A stretch of 51,180 nucleotides of DNA from Wenjunlia vitaminophila DSM 41686 (lineage in GTDB: Bacteria > Actinomycetota > Actinomycetes > Streptomycetales > Streptomycetaceae): the NCBI RefSeq assembly GCF_000380165.1, contig NZ_KB904674.1, positions 237-51,416 of the forward strand, written 5' to 3'. Positions 40,239 through 49,505 of this stretch are shown piece after piece (within the stretch, counting starts at the first letter, position 1; the number at the start of each line of letters is the position of its first letter). A program made the translations under genes and the position numbers. The notes under the pieces are model-generated. The model worked only from the letters and a program-made list of their open reading frames with translations, was not told the origin of the DNA and searched no databases.

Positions 40239-41768
40239 TCAGGCGGCTGCCGCCGGGTCCTGCTCCCGGTCGGACTTCTGCTTCCCCATGGTGATCACGG
40301 TCAACGCGACCACCATGCCGGCCAGGAACAGCACGGCTGACACCGCGAACGCCGTGGTGTAGCCGTGGGTGAGCGCCTCGCTGGCCCTGTGCACCAGGCC
40401 GGAGTCATGGGTCTTGACGCCCTTGAAGAACGCCTCGTTGGCGTGTTCCATCCGGTCGTCGGTGGCCAGGGTGCACAGGGTGGACAGGACGGCGAGCCCC
40501 AGCGCGCCGCCGATCTGGTGGGCGGTGTTGAACAGGGCCGAGGCGATGCCGGCGTCCCGCTGGGTGACCCCGCGCACCGCGCCCAGCATCATCGGCAGGA
40601 AGGTCAGGCCGAGGCCGAGCGCGGTGACGAACATGGCCGGCATCAGGTGGGTGACGTAGGACGAGTCGGTGTCCAACGTGCTGAACAAGTACATGCCGAC
40701 GGCGGCCAGGAGGAGCCCGGGCCCGGCCAGCAGCCGGGGGGCGACATGGGCGCTGGCCTTCGAGGCCACGGCGGCCATCAGGGACATGCCGATGCTGAAC
40801 GGCAGGTAGGACAGGCCGGTCTCCAGCGGGCTGTAGCCCAGGATGCGCTGGGTGTAGAGCGTCATGAAGTAGAACGCCGAGAACATTCCGGCCGCGGCGC
40901 ACAGCGTGGTCACATAGGCGCCCGCGCGGCTGCGGTCGCGGAGCAGGCGCAGCGGCAGCATCGGGTTCGCGACCCGGTTCTGGATCACCAGGAACGTCAC
41001 CAACAGCACCACGGCGAGGGCGAACGCGCCCACGGTCAGGGTGTCGGTCCAGCCGTCCTCCCCGCCCCGGGTGATCGCGTACACCAGGGAGACCAGGCCG
41101 GTGGTGCCGGTGATCGCCCCGGGGAGGTCGAGCCGCCCCTGCCTGCGGGCGCCGTCGACCAGCACCCTCGTGCCGGCCAGGACCGCCACCCCCACCGGTA
41201 CGTTGATGTACAGCACCCACCGCCAGTCCACGTCGGTGAGGATGCCGCCGAGCAGCATGCCGGTCGTGGAGCCGACGCCGGCCATGGCGGCGTACACGCC
41301 CATGGCGCGGTTGCGTGGCTTGCCCTCGGGGAAGGTCGTGGCGATCAGGGAGAGCGCGGTGGGCGCCGCGATGGCCGCGCCGACGCCCTGGAGCACCCGC
41401 GCGGCCAGCAGCATCTCGAAGCTGTTGGAGAGGCCGCCGAGCAGCGAGGCGAGGGTGAAGACGGAGATGCCGACGCGCAGGACCCGACGGCGGCCGAACA
41501 GGTCACCGGCTCTGCCGCCGAGCAGCAGCAGGCCGCCGAAGGCCAGGGCGTAGGCGTTGACGACCCAGGAGAGGTTGGCGACGGAGACGTCGAGGTCCTC
41601 TTGGATGCTGGGCAGGGCTATGTTCATGATCGTGCCGTCCAGCACGACCATGAGCTGGGTGGTCGCGATGACCAGCAGGGCTATGCCCAGGTGTTGCGGG
41701 GCTACGGAGTCGGACGCTGCCTCTGTGGGGGGCGCCGATGAACCCTCAGGCCCGGTGTCAAGTGACAT
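40239..41768 (-). CDS. MFS drug efflux transporter, DHA2 (EmrB/QacA) type
   Basis: 509 residues; ATG at 41768 with GGAG about 7 bases upstream. Fourteen membrane segments are suggested. DHA2 motifs: QLMVVLDGTIMNIALPSIQEDL in helix 1 with the acidic residue, GGRAGDLFGRRRVLRVG (motif A), and the motif C-like GVGSTTGMLLGGIL. It should export drugs or other hydrophobic compounds by proton antiport. A dyad 72 bp upstream and the TetR gene downstream form a regulated efflux unit. Confidence 0.92.
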   Translation of the reverse strand: MSLDTGPEGSSAPPTEAASDSVAPQHLGIALLVIATTQLMVVLDGTIMNIALPSIQEDLDVSVANLSWVVNAYALAFGGLLLLGGRAGDLFGRRRVLRVGISVFTLASLLGGLSNSFEMLLAARVLQGVGAAIAAPTALSLIATTFPEGKPRNRAMGVYAAMAGVGSTTGMLLGGILTDVDWRWVLYINVPVGVAVLAGTRVLVDGARRQGRLDLPGAITGTTGLVSLVYAITRGGEDGWTDTLTVGAFALAVVLLVTFLVIQNRVANPMLPLRLLRDRSRAGAYVTTLCAAAGMFSAFYFMTLYTQRILGYSPLETGLSYLPFSIGMSLMAAVASKASAHVAPRLLAGPGLLLAAVGMYLFSTLDTDSSYVTHLMPAMFVTALGLGLTFLPMMLGAVRGVTQRDAGIASALFNTAHQIGGALGLAVLSTLCTLATDDRMEHANEAFFKGVKTHDSGLVHRASEALTHGYTTAFAVSAVLFLAGMVVALTVITMGKQKSDREQDPAAAA

Positions 41769-41839
41769 GTGGTTCTCCAGGTGCTCCAGATACTCCAGTG
41801 GGCTCAGGGCCCGGGCGTCGGAGGAGGCGCCTAGCTGGA

Positions 41840-41857
41840 AGTAGACATGTGTTGACT
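41840..41857. promoter_or_regulatory. TetR-type dyad upstream of the efflux gene
   Basis: AGTAGACATGTGTTGACT is an imperfect palindrome (12 of 18 positions symmetrical), next to TTGAAA on the minus strand (41858-41863), a possible -35. It is a candidate operator for the TetR at 39397. Confidence 0.45.
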
Positions 41858-42062
41858 TTTCAATGGGCGAGTCTAGCGCTGCTCGCTTGGCGGTTGACTC
41901 CCCGTGCCGCCCGGGCCGGCGGCCGGGCGGCACGGGGGGTGCGGGTGCCCCCGGGGAGCGTGCGCACCAGGGGCGTTGGGGGCAGGGCGTCACGCCCGCG
42001 CGCTCCAGGGACGAGGGCCCGGTCCGGCCGGCCGTGTTCCCGGCGGGGTCGGCGACCGCGGT

Positions 42063-43082
42063 TCAGCGTGGCGTCAGGCTCGAGTCCCGGACCACCAGTT
42101 CGGGCTGGAGGAGCACGTTGCGGTGCCGGTGCTGTTCCGCGTCCGGGCCGGTCTCCTCGAGCAGCAGTTCCGCGGCCATCCTCCCCATGGTCACCGCCGG
42201 CTGCCGCACCGACGTCAGGGGGACCGCCGCCGCCGCGGCGAACTCGATGTCGTCGTACCCGACCAGGGCCAGGTCCCCCGGCACGTGCACCCCGGCGGCG
42301 AACAGCGACTGCAACACGCCGAGGGCCAGCAGGTCGTTGGCGCAGAACACCGCGGTGACCGAGGGCCTGAGGCCGAGCAGCCGGGAGCCGGCGTCGCGGC
42401 CCGCGGCCACGTCGAGCCGTTCGGTGGGCAGCTCGACCAGGGACTCCGGCGGCAGGCCGGCTTCGGCCAGGGCCCGCAGCGCGCCCTCGCGCCGGTCCCT
42501 GACCTGCTGGAGATGGCCGGGACCGCTGACGTAGGCGATGGTGGTGTGTCCCGCGGAGACCAGGTGCCGGGCGGCCAGGGCACCCCCCGCGACGTCGTCC
42601 ACCGCCACCGAGCACGTGGTGTCGTCGATGGTCTGCCGATCCACCAGGACGAACGGTATGCCGTGCCGGGCGAACGAGGCGAGGTTGTTGCCGCTTCCGT
42701 CGGCCGGGGTGATCAGAACCCCGCGCACCCGCTGTTCCGCGAACAGCGAGAGGTACTCGGCCTCCTCGGACGGGCTCTGGGCGCTGTTGCACACCATCAC
42801 CCCCAGGCCGGCTTCGCGGGCGGCCCGCTCGGCGCCGCGGGCGACGTCGACGAAGAAGGGGTTGCCCATGTCCAGGACCAGCAGCGCCATGATCCGGCTC
42901 AGCCCGGCCCGCAACTGGCGGGCGGACTCACTGCGCACGTAGCCGAGCCGGTCGATCGCTGTCTGGACCCGCGCCCGAGTCTGCGGCGAGACCATGTCGG
43001 GGTGGTTGATCACGTTGGACACGGTGCCCACCGACACACCGGCGTGCCGCGCCACGTCCTTGATCCCCACCATGCGTCCCAT
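42063..43082 (-). CDS. LacI-family repressor, probable rhamnose regulator
   Basis: 339 residues from the ATG at 43082; ATGs at 43103 and 43073 are also possible. The LacI HTH is at the very N-terminus (GIKDVARHAGVSVGTVSNVINHP), followed by the hinge YVRSESARQLRAG and a periplasmic-binding-protein-like sensor domain (IMALLVLDMGNPFF, VPGDLALVGYDDIEFA). It is divergent from the rhamnose genes, and TGAAA-type palindromes stand before each transcription unit, so it probably represses both itself and the rha operon until a rhamnose-derived inducer appears. Confidence 0.9.
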   Translation of the reverse strand: MGRMVGIKDVARHAGVSVGTVSNVINHPDMVSPQTRARVQTAIDRLGYVRSESARQLRAGLSRIMALLVLDMGNPFFVDVARGAERAAREAGLGVMVCNSAQSPSEEAEYLSLFAEQRVRGVLITPADGSGNNLASFARHGIPFVLVDRQTIDDTTCSVAVDDVAGGALAARHLVSAGHTTIAYVSGPGHLQQVRDRREGALRALAEAGLPPESLVELPTERLDVAAGRDAGSRLLGLRPSVTAVFCANDLLALGVLQSLFAAGVHVPGDLALVGYDDIEFAAAAAVPLTSVRQPAVTMGRMAAELLLEETGPDAEQHRHRNVLLQPELVVRDSSLTPR

Positions 43083-43228
43083 GTGTCCCGTCCAGCCGGC
43101 CATCGTGAGTGGGTCGGTGACCGGGGGGTCACCGGAGAGCGTTCATGGTATGCCGTCCGGCGCCGGGCACGCCCACTCGACGCCGTGACAGGGCCAGCGA
43201 GACCGCCGGCCCGTGGGCCCGCACTGAG

Positions 43229-43240
43229 TGAAATGTTTCA
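43229..43240. promoter_or_regulatory. LacI-type operator near the lacI gene
   Basis: TGAAATGTTTCA, arms TGAAA/TTTCA, about 147 bp before lacI. It likely serves autoregulation. Confidence 0.65.
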
Positions 43241-43319
43241 ATAGAAATGGGGCGCCGGGGGAGTCGTCGAGGTCTCGCCACTGTGCTTGCACTGTTTTCC
43301 TTGGGAGCTTGCCCCCTAC

Positions 43320-43348
43320 TTGACGATGAAGCGCGCGGGGGATAATTA
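43320..43348 (+). promoter_or_regulatory. Promoter of the rha operon
   Basis: TTGACG (43320-43325), a 17-nt spacer and TAATTA (43343-43348). The expected transcription start near 43355 falls inside the operator at 43353-43364. Confidence 0.55.
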
Positions 43349-43352
43349 TTTG

Positions 43353-43364
43353 TGAAACGATTCA
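43353..43364. promoter_or_regulatory. LacI-type operator over the rha transcription start
   Basis: TGAAACGATTCA has the central CG typical of LacI-family sites and differs by one base from the ideal TGAAACGTTTCA. Confidence 0.7.
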
Positions 43365-43463
43365 TTGAAGTGAGGGGACTCGCCCCCTTATCAGGGCGTT
43401 TCGCCCACCCCACGACGACTGCTCGCCGGCCCGGACACCGGGGCCCGGACACCAGAGGTGGCC

Positions 43464-44624
43464 ATGTCTGACCTTTCGGCCGCGAAGGCCGCGCTGAAGT
43501 CCCAGCGCATCGAGACGCCCTCGTGGGCGTATGCCAACTCGGGGACCAGGTTCAAGGTGTTCGCCCAGAAGGGGGTGCCCCGCACCCCCCAGGAGAAGCT
43601 CGACGACGCCGCACGCGTCCAGGAGGTCACCGGCGTCGCCCCCGTCGTGGCCCTGCACATCCCGTGGGACCGGGTGGACGACTACGCCGCGCTGGCCCGT
43701 CACGCCGAGGACCTCGGGCTGCGGGTGGGCGCGATCAACTCCAACGTGTTCCAGGACGACGACTACAGGCTCGGCTCGGTCACCAACCCGGACCCCGCGG
43801 TGCGGCGCAAGGCGGTGGACCACCTCCTGGAGTGCGTGGACATCATGGACGCGACCGGGTCCCGGGACCTGAAGCTGTGGTTCTCCGACGGGACCAACTA
43901 CCCCGGGCAGGACGACATCGTGGCCCGCCAGGACCGGCTGGCCGAGGCCCTCGCCGAGGTCTATGCCAGGCTCGGGGACGACCAGCGGATGCTGCTCGAG
44001 TACAAGCTGTTCGAGCCGGCCTTCTACGCCACCGACGTGCCGGACTGGGGCACCGCCTACGCGCACTGCCGCGCACTGGGCCCCAAGGCCCAGGTGGTCG
44101 TGGACACCGGGCACCACGCCCCGGGGACCAACATCGAGTTCATCGTCGCCGTGCTGCTGCGCGAGGGGAAGCTCGGAGGGTTCGACTTCAACTCCCGCTT
44201 CTACGCCGACGACGACCTCATGGTGGGCGCGGCCGACCCGTTCCAGCTCTTCCGGATCATGTTCGAGGTGATCCGCGGTGGGGGGCTGGGCCCCGACACC
44301 GCGTTCATGCTCGACCAGTGCCACAACATCGAGCCCAAGATCCCGGCGATCATCCGTTCGGTGATGAACGTCCAGGAGGCCACCGCCAAGGCACTGCTGG
44401 TCGACGTCCCCGCGCTGCGGGAGGCACAGCGCACCGGCGACGTGCTCGGGGCGAACGCCGTGCTGATGGACGCGTACAACACCGACGTGCGCCCGCTGCT
44501 CGCCGAGGTCCGCGAGGAGATGGGCCTGGACCCGGACCCGATCGCGGCGTACCGCCGCTCGGGATGGGCGGAACGCATCGTCGCCGAGCGCGTCGGCGGC
44601 ACCCAGGCCGGCTGGGGCGCCTAG
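43464..44624 (+). CDS. rhaI: L-rhamnose isomerase
   Basis: 386 residues; ATG at 43464 after AGAGG. TIM-barrel isomerase of the Pseudomonas/actinomycete RhaI type: FKVFAQKGVPRTPQEKLDDAARVQEVTGVAP at the N-terminus, LLEYKLFEPAFYATDVPDWG, VVVDTGHHAPGTNIEF and MLDQCHNIEPKIPAIIRSV, which carry the metal-binding Glu, Asp and His residues. It converts L-rhamnose to L-rhamnulose and is the first gene of the operon. No rhamnose transporter or mutarotase is encoded in the window. Confidence 0.93.
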   Translation: MSDLSAAKAALKSQRIETPSWAYANSGTRFKVFAQKGVPRTPQEKLDDAARVQEVTGVAPVVALHIPWDRVDDYAALARHAEDLGLRVGAINSNVFQDDDYRLGSVTNPDPAVRRKAVDHLLECVDIMDATGSRDLKLWFSDGTNYPGQDDIVARQDRLAEALAEVYARLGDDQRMLLEYKLFEPAFYATDVPDWGTAYAHCRALGPKAQVVVDTGHHAPGTNIEFIVAVLLREGKLGGFDFNSRFYADDDLMVGAADPFQLFRIMFEVIRGGGLGPDTAFMLDQCHNIEPKIPAIIRSVMNVQEATAKALLVDVPALREAQRTGDVLGANAVLMDAYNTDVRPLLAEVREEMGLDPDPIAAYRRSGWAERIVAERVGGTQAGWGA

Positions 44625-44793
44625 GGCCTGACCGAACCCCGCACCGCCCCCGCCCCCGCCGGTCGGTACCGCCCGGCCCCCCGACCGGCACGGGCCGCCC
44701 CCGATCCCCGCAGCCCGGCCCCGTCGCAGCCCGGCCCCCGTCGCGGCCGGGCCCACCCCCGTCCGGTCCCTTACCGCGAAGGAACCCTCCACC

Positions 44794-46833
44794 ATGAGCA
44801 TCCACCCCGAGGTCGCCGCCCTGCTGGACCGCGCCCACCGGATCGGCGCCGACCCCCGCAACACCAACTACGCCGGCGGCAACGCCTCGGCCAAGGGCAC
44901 CGCCACCGACCCGGTGACCGGCGCCGACACCGAGCTGATGTGGGTCAAGGGCTCCGGCGGCGACCTGGGCACCCTCACCGAGCCCGGACTCGCCGTGCTC
45001 CGCATGGACCGGCTCCGTGCCCTGGTGGAGGTCTACCCCGGGGTGGAGCGGGAGGACGAGATGGTCGCGGCCTTCGACTACTGCCTGCACGGCAAGGGCG
45101 GGGCCGCCCCGTCCATCGACACGGCCATGCACGGCCTGGTCAACGCCGCCCACGTGGACCACCTGCACCCCGACTCCGGCATCGCCCTGGCCTGCGCGGC
45201 CGACGGCGAGGCACTGACCAAGGAGTGCTTCGGCGAGCGCGTCGCCTGGGTGCCCTGGCGCCGCCCCGGCTTCCAGCTCGGCCTGGACATCGCCGCCATC
45301 AAGGAGGCCAACCCGCAGGCAGTCGGAGTGATCCTCGGCGGCCACGGCATCACCGCGTGGGGCGACACCGCGGAGGAGTGCGAACGCAACTCCCTGTGGA
45401 TCATCCGCACCGCGGAGGCGTTCCTGACCGAGCGCGGCGCGGCCGAGCCCTTCGGCGACGTCATCCCCGGCTACCAGGCGCTGGGCGACGACGAGCGCCG
45501 CGAGCGCGCCGCCGCCCTGGCCCCGCTCGTCCGCGGCCTCGCCTCCACCGACCACCACCAGGTCGGCCACTTCAACGACGACCCGGCCGTGCTGGAGTTC
45601 CTCTCCCGCGCCGAGCACCCCCGGCTGGCCGCACTGGGCACCTCCTGCCCCGACCACTTCCTGCGCACCAAGGTCCGCCCCCTCGTCCTCGACCTCCCGC
45701 CGACCACCCCGCTGGACCAGGTGGCGGAGCGGCTCAGGGAACTCCACCGGGAGTACCGGGACGAGTACGCCGCCTACTACCAGCGGCACGCCACGCCCGA
45801 CTCGCCCGCGATGCGCGGCGCCGACCCGGCGATCGTGCTGGTGCCCGGCGTGGGGATGTTCTCGTTCGGCAAGAACAAGCAGACCGCGCGGGTGGCCGGC
45901 GAGTTCTACCTGAACGCCGTCAACGTGATGCGCGGCGCCGAGGCGGTCTCCCGTTACGCCCCGATCGAGGAGTCCGAGAAGTTCCGCATCGAGTACTGGA
46001 CGCTCGAGGAGGCCAAGCTCCGGCGGCTCCCCAGGCCCAGGCCCCTGGCCACCCGGGTCGCCCTGGTCACGGGCGCCGGGTCCGGCATCGGCCGCGCCAC
46101 CGCCCAGCGGCTGGCCGCCGAGGGCGCCTGCGTGGTCGTCGCCGACCTCAACGGCGCCAACGCCGAAGCCGTCGCCGCGGAGCTCGGGGGCCCGGACACC
46201 GCCGTGGCCGTCACCGTGGACGTCACCTCCGAGGAACAGATCACCGAGGCGTTCCGGGCGGCGGCGCTCGCCTTCGGCGGCGTCGACCTCGTGGTCAACA
46301 ACGCCGGCATCTCCATCTCCAAGCCGCTCCTGGAGACCACCGTCGCCGACTGGGACCTCCAGCACGACATCATGGCCCGCGGTTCCTTCCTGGTCTCCCG
46401 CGAGGCCGCCCGGGTGATGATCCAGCAGGGCCTGGGTGGGGACATCGTCTACATCGCCTCCAAGAACGGCGTGTTCGCCGGGCCCAACAACATCGCCTAC
46501 GGCGCCACCAAGGCCGACCAGGCACACCAGGTGCGTCTCCTCGCCGCGGAGCTCGGCGAACACGGCATCCGGGTCAACGGAATCAACCCCGACGGCGTCG
46601 TCCGCGGCTCGGGCATCTTCGCCGGGGGGTGGGGCGCCAAGCGCGCCGCGGTCTACGGGGTCGAGGAGGCCAAGCTCGGCGAGTACTACGCCCAGCGCAC
46701 CCTGCTCAAGCGGGAGGTCCTGCCGGAGCACGTGGCCGCGGCGGTCTTCGCGCTCACCGGCGGCAACCTCACCCACACCACCGGGCTGCACATTCCGGTG
46801 GACGCCGGGGTGGCGGCGGCGTTCCTGCGCTGA
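44794..46833 (+). CDS. rhaD: Bifunctional rhamnulose-1-phosphate aldolase / short-chain dehydrogenase
   Basis: 679 residues; ATG at 44794 with AAGGAA upstream. The N-terminal class II aldolase domain (about 1-400) has NTNYAGGNASAK and the zinc-site run VNAAHVDHLHPDSG. The C-terminal SDR domain (about 425-679) has TGAGSGIGRATAQRLA for NAD binding, NNAGIS and the catalytic YGATK. The aldolase splits rhamnulose-1-phosphate to dihydroxyacetone phosphate and L-lactaldehyde; the dehydrogenase is taken to oxidise lactaldehyde. This RhaE/RhaD fusion is a known actinobacterial and Bacillus form. 169 bp after rhaI. Confidence 0.93.
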   Translation: MSIHPEVAALLDRAHRIGADPRNTNYAGGNASAKGTATDPVTGADTELMWVKGSGGDLGTLTEPGLAVLRMDRLRALVEVYPGVEREDEMVAAFDYCLHGKGGAAPSIDTAMHGLVNAAHVDHLHPDSGIALACAADGEALTKECFGERVAWVPWRRPGFQLGLDIAAIKEANPQAVGVILGGHGITAWGDTAEECERNSLWIIRTAEAFLTERGAAEPFGDVIPGYQALGDDERRERAAALAPLVRGLASTDHHQVGHFNDDPAVLEFLSRAEHPRLAALGTSCPDHFLRTKVRPLVLDLPPTTPLDQVAERLRELHREYRDEYAAYYQRHATPDSPAMRGADPAIVLVPGVGMFSFGKNKQTARVAGEFYLNAVNVMRGAEAVSRYAPIEESEKFRIEYWTLEEAKLRRLPRPRPLATRVALVTGAGSGIGRATAQRLAAEGACVVVADLNGANAEAVAAELGGPDTAVAVTVDVTSEEQITEAFRAAALAFGGVDLVVNNAGISISKPLLETTVADWDLQHDIMARGSFLVSREAARVMIQQGLGGDIVYIASKNGVFAGPNNIAYGATKADQAHQVRLLAAELGEHGIRVNGINPDGVVRGSGIFAGGWGAKRAAVYGVEEAKLGEYYAQRTLLKREVLPEHVAAAVFALTGGNLTHTTGLHIPVDAGVAAAFLR

Positions 46834-46964
46834 GACGCGGGGCGGGCTCCCCCCTCGTGCCGGACCCGATCCACACGAGCCCGGACCACCCCGCCCCGCC
46901 GTCCCACCACCTCCACCCGCTCGCCCCGCCCCCGTCTCGTCTCACCCCGCCGAGGTCCGCCGCC

Positions 46965-48458
46965 ATGCCCACCACCCCATCCGCCACCGGGTTCGCCGCG
47001 GCGGACCTCGGCGCCACCAGCGGGCGCGTCGTCCTCGGCCGGGTCGGCCCCGACACCCTCGACCTCACCGAGGTGCACCGCTTCGCCAACACCCCCGTAC
47101 GGCTCCCCGGCGCCCTGCACTGGGACGTCCTCGCCCTCTACCAGGGCGTGCTCGACGGCCTGCGCCGGGCCGCCCGTGCGGCCCTGCCCGCCGGACGGGG
47201 GGAGCTGCGTTCCATCGGCATCGACAGCTGGGCGGTGGACTACGGGCTGCTGGACGCCAACGGCGCGCTGCTCGGCAACCCCCACCACTACCGCGACCAG
47301 CGCACCGAGGACGCCGCCGCGGCGGTCCACGCCGTCGTCCCCGCGCCGGAGCTCTACCGCGTCACCGGCCTCCAGCACCTCCCGTTCAACACCGTCTTCC
47401 AGCTCGCCGCCGCCCAGGGCACCGCCCAGCTCCCTGCCGCCCGGACCCTGCTGCTCATCCCCGACCTGCTCACCCACTGGCTCACCGGAAGCGTCGGCGC
47501 GGAGATCACCAACGCCTCGACCACCGGGCTCTTCGACGCCCGCCGCGGCACCTGGTCGACCGAGCTGTTCGCCCGCCTCGGCTGGGATCCCGAACTGCTC
47601 CCGCCGCTGCGCAGTCCCGGCGACCACGCCGGGACCCTGTTGCCCCACGTGGCGACGTACACCGGGCTGCCGCCGTCCACCAGCGTCACCACCGTCGCCT
47701 CACACGACACCGCCTCAGCGGTGGCGGCCGTTCCCGCCACCGAACCCGGTTTCGCCTACGTCTCCTGCGGCACCTGGTCCCTCGTCGGCCTGGAACTGGA
47801 CGCGCCCGTGCTCAGCGAGGCCTCCCGCCGGGCGAACTTCACCAACGAGCGCGGCATCGACGGCACCATCCGGTACCTGCGGAACATCATGGGGATGTGG
47901 CTGCTCGAGGAGTGCCGCCGGGTCTGGGACAGCCAGGGCGTCCCCTCCGACCTGCCCGCCCTGCTGGCGGAAGCCTCCCGGGCCCGCCCGTTCGCCGCAC
48001 TGATCGACCCCGAAGCCCCCGAGTTCCTGCCGCCGGGGGACATGCCCCGCCGCATAGCCGAGCACTGCGCACGGACCGGCCAGCGCCCGCCGGGCTCCCC
48101 GGGCGAGACGGTGCGCTGCATCCTGGAGAGCCTCGCCCTGGCCCACCGCCGCACGGTCAGGGAGGCCGCCCGCCTCGCCGACCGCGACGTCACGCACATC
48201 CACCTGGTGGGCGGCGGCAGTCGCAACGAACTGCTGTGCCAGTTCACCGCGGACGCCACCGGCCTGCCGGTCATCGCGGGCCCCACCGAGGCCACCGCGT
48301 TGGGTAACGTCCTGGTGCAGGCCAGGGCGCACGGTCTGGTCGGCGACCGTGACCAGATGCGGCACCTGGTCGCCGCCACCCAACGGGTGCGCCGCTACGT
48401 TCCCCAGGGAAACCTGACGGCGTGGGACGCGGCGGACCGCCGGGTGGCCTCCGGCTGA
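46965..48458 (+). CDS. rhaB: Rhamnulokinase
   Basis: 497 residues; ATG at 46965 with GAGG about 9 bases upstream. FGGY-family sugar kinase: AADLGATSGRVVLGR (phosphate loop) at the N-terminus, LHWDVLALYQGV, IGIDSWAVDYGLLD, FAYVSCGTWSLVGLEL and IHLVGGGSRNELLCQFTADATGLPV. It phosphorylates L-rhamnulose at O1 with ATP to feed the aldolase upstream. Third and last gene of the operon, followed by a hairpin. Confidence 0.94.
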   Translation: MPTTPSATGFAAADLGATSGRVVLGRVGPDTLDLTEVHRFANTPVRLPGALHWDVLALYQGVLDGLRRAARAALPAGRGELRSIGIDSWAVDYGLLDANGALLGNPHHYRDQRTEDAAAAVHAVVPAPELYRVTGLQHLPFNTVFQLAAAQGTAQLPAARTLLLIPDLLTHWLTGSVGAEITNASTTGLFDARRGTWSTELFARLGWDPELLPPLRSPGDHAGTLLPHVATYTGLPPSTSVTTVASHDTASAVAAVPATEPGFAYVSCGTWSLVGLELDAPVLSEASRRANFTNERGIDGTIRYLRNIMGMWLLEECRRVWDSQGVPSDLPALLAEASRARPFAALIDPEAPEFLPPGDMPRRIAEHCARTGQRPPGSPGETVRCILESLALAHRRTVREAARLADRDVTHIHLVGGGSRNELLCQFTADATGLPVIAGPTEATALGNVLVQARAHGLVGDRDQMRHLVAATQRVRRYVPQGNLTAWDAADRRVASG

Positions 48459-48475
48459 CCCACGCCGCCCGCGCC

Positions 48476-48494
48476 GCGGTCCTGGCTTGACCGC
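48476..48494 (+). terminator. Hairpin after rhaB
   Basis: GCGGTC-ctggctt-GACCGC, 18 bases past the rhaB stop. Confidence 0.5.
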
Positions 48495-48585
48495 CACCGC
48501 CAACGTCCCTCCGTGTCATAACGTGTTCGGGTGAAGCGCCATCCGTGACATTGACGGGTGGCGGGGGTGAGATGGGGGGATTCGG

Positions 48586-48993
48586 ATGACGTTCCGGGAA
48601 CACGTCGCTGCGTTACGGGCGGGGACCGGCGATCCCCGGGCACTGGTGGGGGAGTTCCGGCGCACGGCGGTCCTGGTGCCGGTCACCACCGACGGGTTGC
48701 TCGCCGCCCGGTACCGCGACATCCGCTGGCTCTACGCGTTCACCGACGAACCGGCGCTCGCCCGGTTCGCCCTGGCAGCGGGGACCGGGCCCAGCGAGGA
48801 GTGGGAGTACCGCACCGTCCTCGGCGCACGGCTCCTGGACACGGTGATCCCCTCCCTCGACGGCCCCACCGGGATCGTGGTGGACGCGGCCGACACGGAG
48901 AACTCCATGACGTTCCCGCCGGTGCGCGGCATCGTTCCGGACGCGGTCGCCCTGGACGGACCCTTCCCGACGGACCGGGAGGCGGGGCAGTGA
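48586..48993 (+). CDS. SseB N-terminal-like protein upstream of toxin gene
   Basis: 135 residues; ATG at 48586 with GGGGGG six bases upstream. The pattern TAVLVPVTTDGLLAARYRDIRWLYAFTDEPALARF is that of the SseB N-terminal domain found in many actinobacterial proteins next to type VII secretion or polymorphic toxin genes. Codon 10 (48613-48615) is TTA. The end overlaps the next start (GTGA), so the two are translationally coupled. Possible immunity or accessory role, not proven. Confidence 0.75.
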   Translation: MTFREHVAALRAGTGDPRALVGEFRRTAVLVPVTTDGLLAARYRDIRWLYAFTDEPALARFALAAGTGPSEEWEYRTVLGARLLDTVIPSLDGPTGIVVDAADTENSMTFPPVRGIVPDAVALDGPFPTDREAGQ

Positions 48994-49505
48994 GCGGAGG
49001 CAACGAGGACCTGGCAGCCGACCCGCAGGCGCTGCGGCAGATCACCCTCGGACTGCGTGGAGCCATCAACGAGCTCAGGGACATCGGCACCGACCCCGAC
49101 GCGCTGATGGGCGCCGGCTTCGAGAAGCTCCAGTTGACCGGCATGGAGGCCGGCCACAAGGGCGTGGCCGACGACTTCGAGGACTTCTGCGAACGGTGGG
49201 AGTGGGGCGTTCGTGCCCTGGTCCAGGACGCCAACGAACTCGCCCGTCGGGTGAACCTCGCCGCCGGAATGACCTGGGAGAACGAGCGGTACATCAAGAA
49301 CACCGTGAAGATCGTCGGCAATGCCGCGGTCGGCGACCCGTACCGGACGGAGGAGGAGGTCGCCAACACCCGCGTGGGCGACCTGTTCGATGCCGACACC
49401 TACCGCCCCGACTACAGCTCCGAGTCCTTCCGGCCCCAACCCGACGAGAGCGGCATGCGCCCGGGCCCCGGCGCCACCCCAGCACCGCGTGAGGACGAGC
49501 GCTGA
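48990..49505 (+). CDS. Small helical protein, possible secretion partner of the toxin
   Basis: 171 residues; GTG at 48990 overlaps the previous stop by 4 bp. Mostly helical (LRQITLGLRGAINELRDIGTD, GVADDFEDFCERWEWGVRALVQDANELARRVNLAAG), with a disordered Pro-rich tail. The size and the Trp-containing helix recall the WXG100/ESX-like group, but I do not see a clean W-x-G. Its TGA overlaps the ATG of the toxin gene (TGATG). Probably a partner or chaperone for export, by context only. Confidence 0.7.
   Translation: MSGGNEDLAADPQALRQITLGLRGAINELRDIGTDPDALMGAGFEKLQLTGMEAGHKGVADDFEDFCERWEWGVRALVQDANELARRVNLAAGMTWENERYIKNTVKIVGNAAVGDPYRTEEEVANTRVGDLFDADTYRPDYSSESFRPQPDESGMRPGPGATPAPREDER

Larger units (their letters stand above)
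43083..43463. other. 381-bp divergent control region of lacI and rha operon
   Basis: Contains both LacI-type operators and the rha promoter. AT content rises around 43230-43250 and 43340-43366, in contrast to flanking DNA. No gene. Confidence 0.6.

Noticed and set aside
41831-41848. Five-residue upstream frame (MSTSS) in the efflux gene leader
   Set aside because: No ribosome site and it overlaps the dyad; no evidence for translation or attenuation.
44350-46791. Minus-strand open frame of 813 codons opposite rhaI/rhaD
   Set aside because: Compositionally biased, no family, and fully overlaps two well-supported genes.
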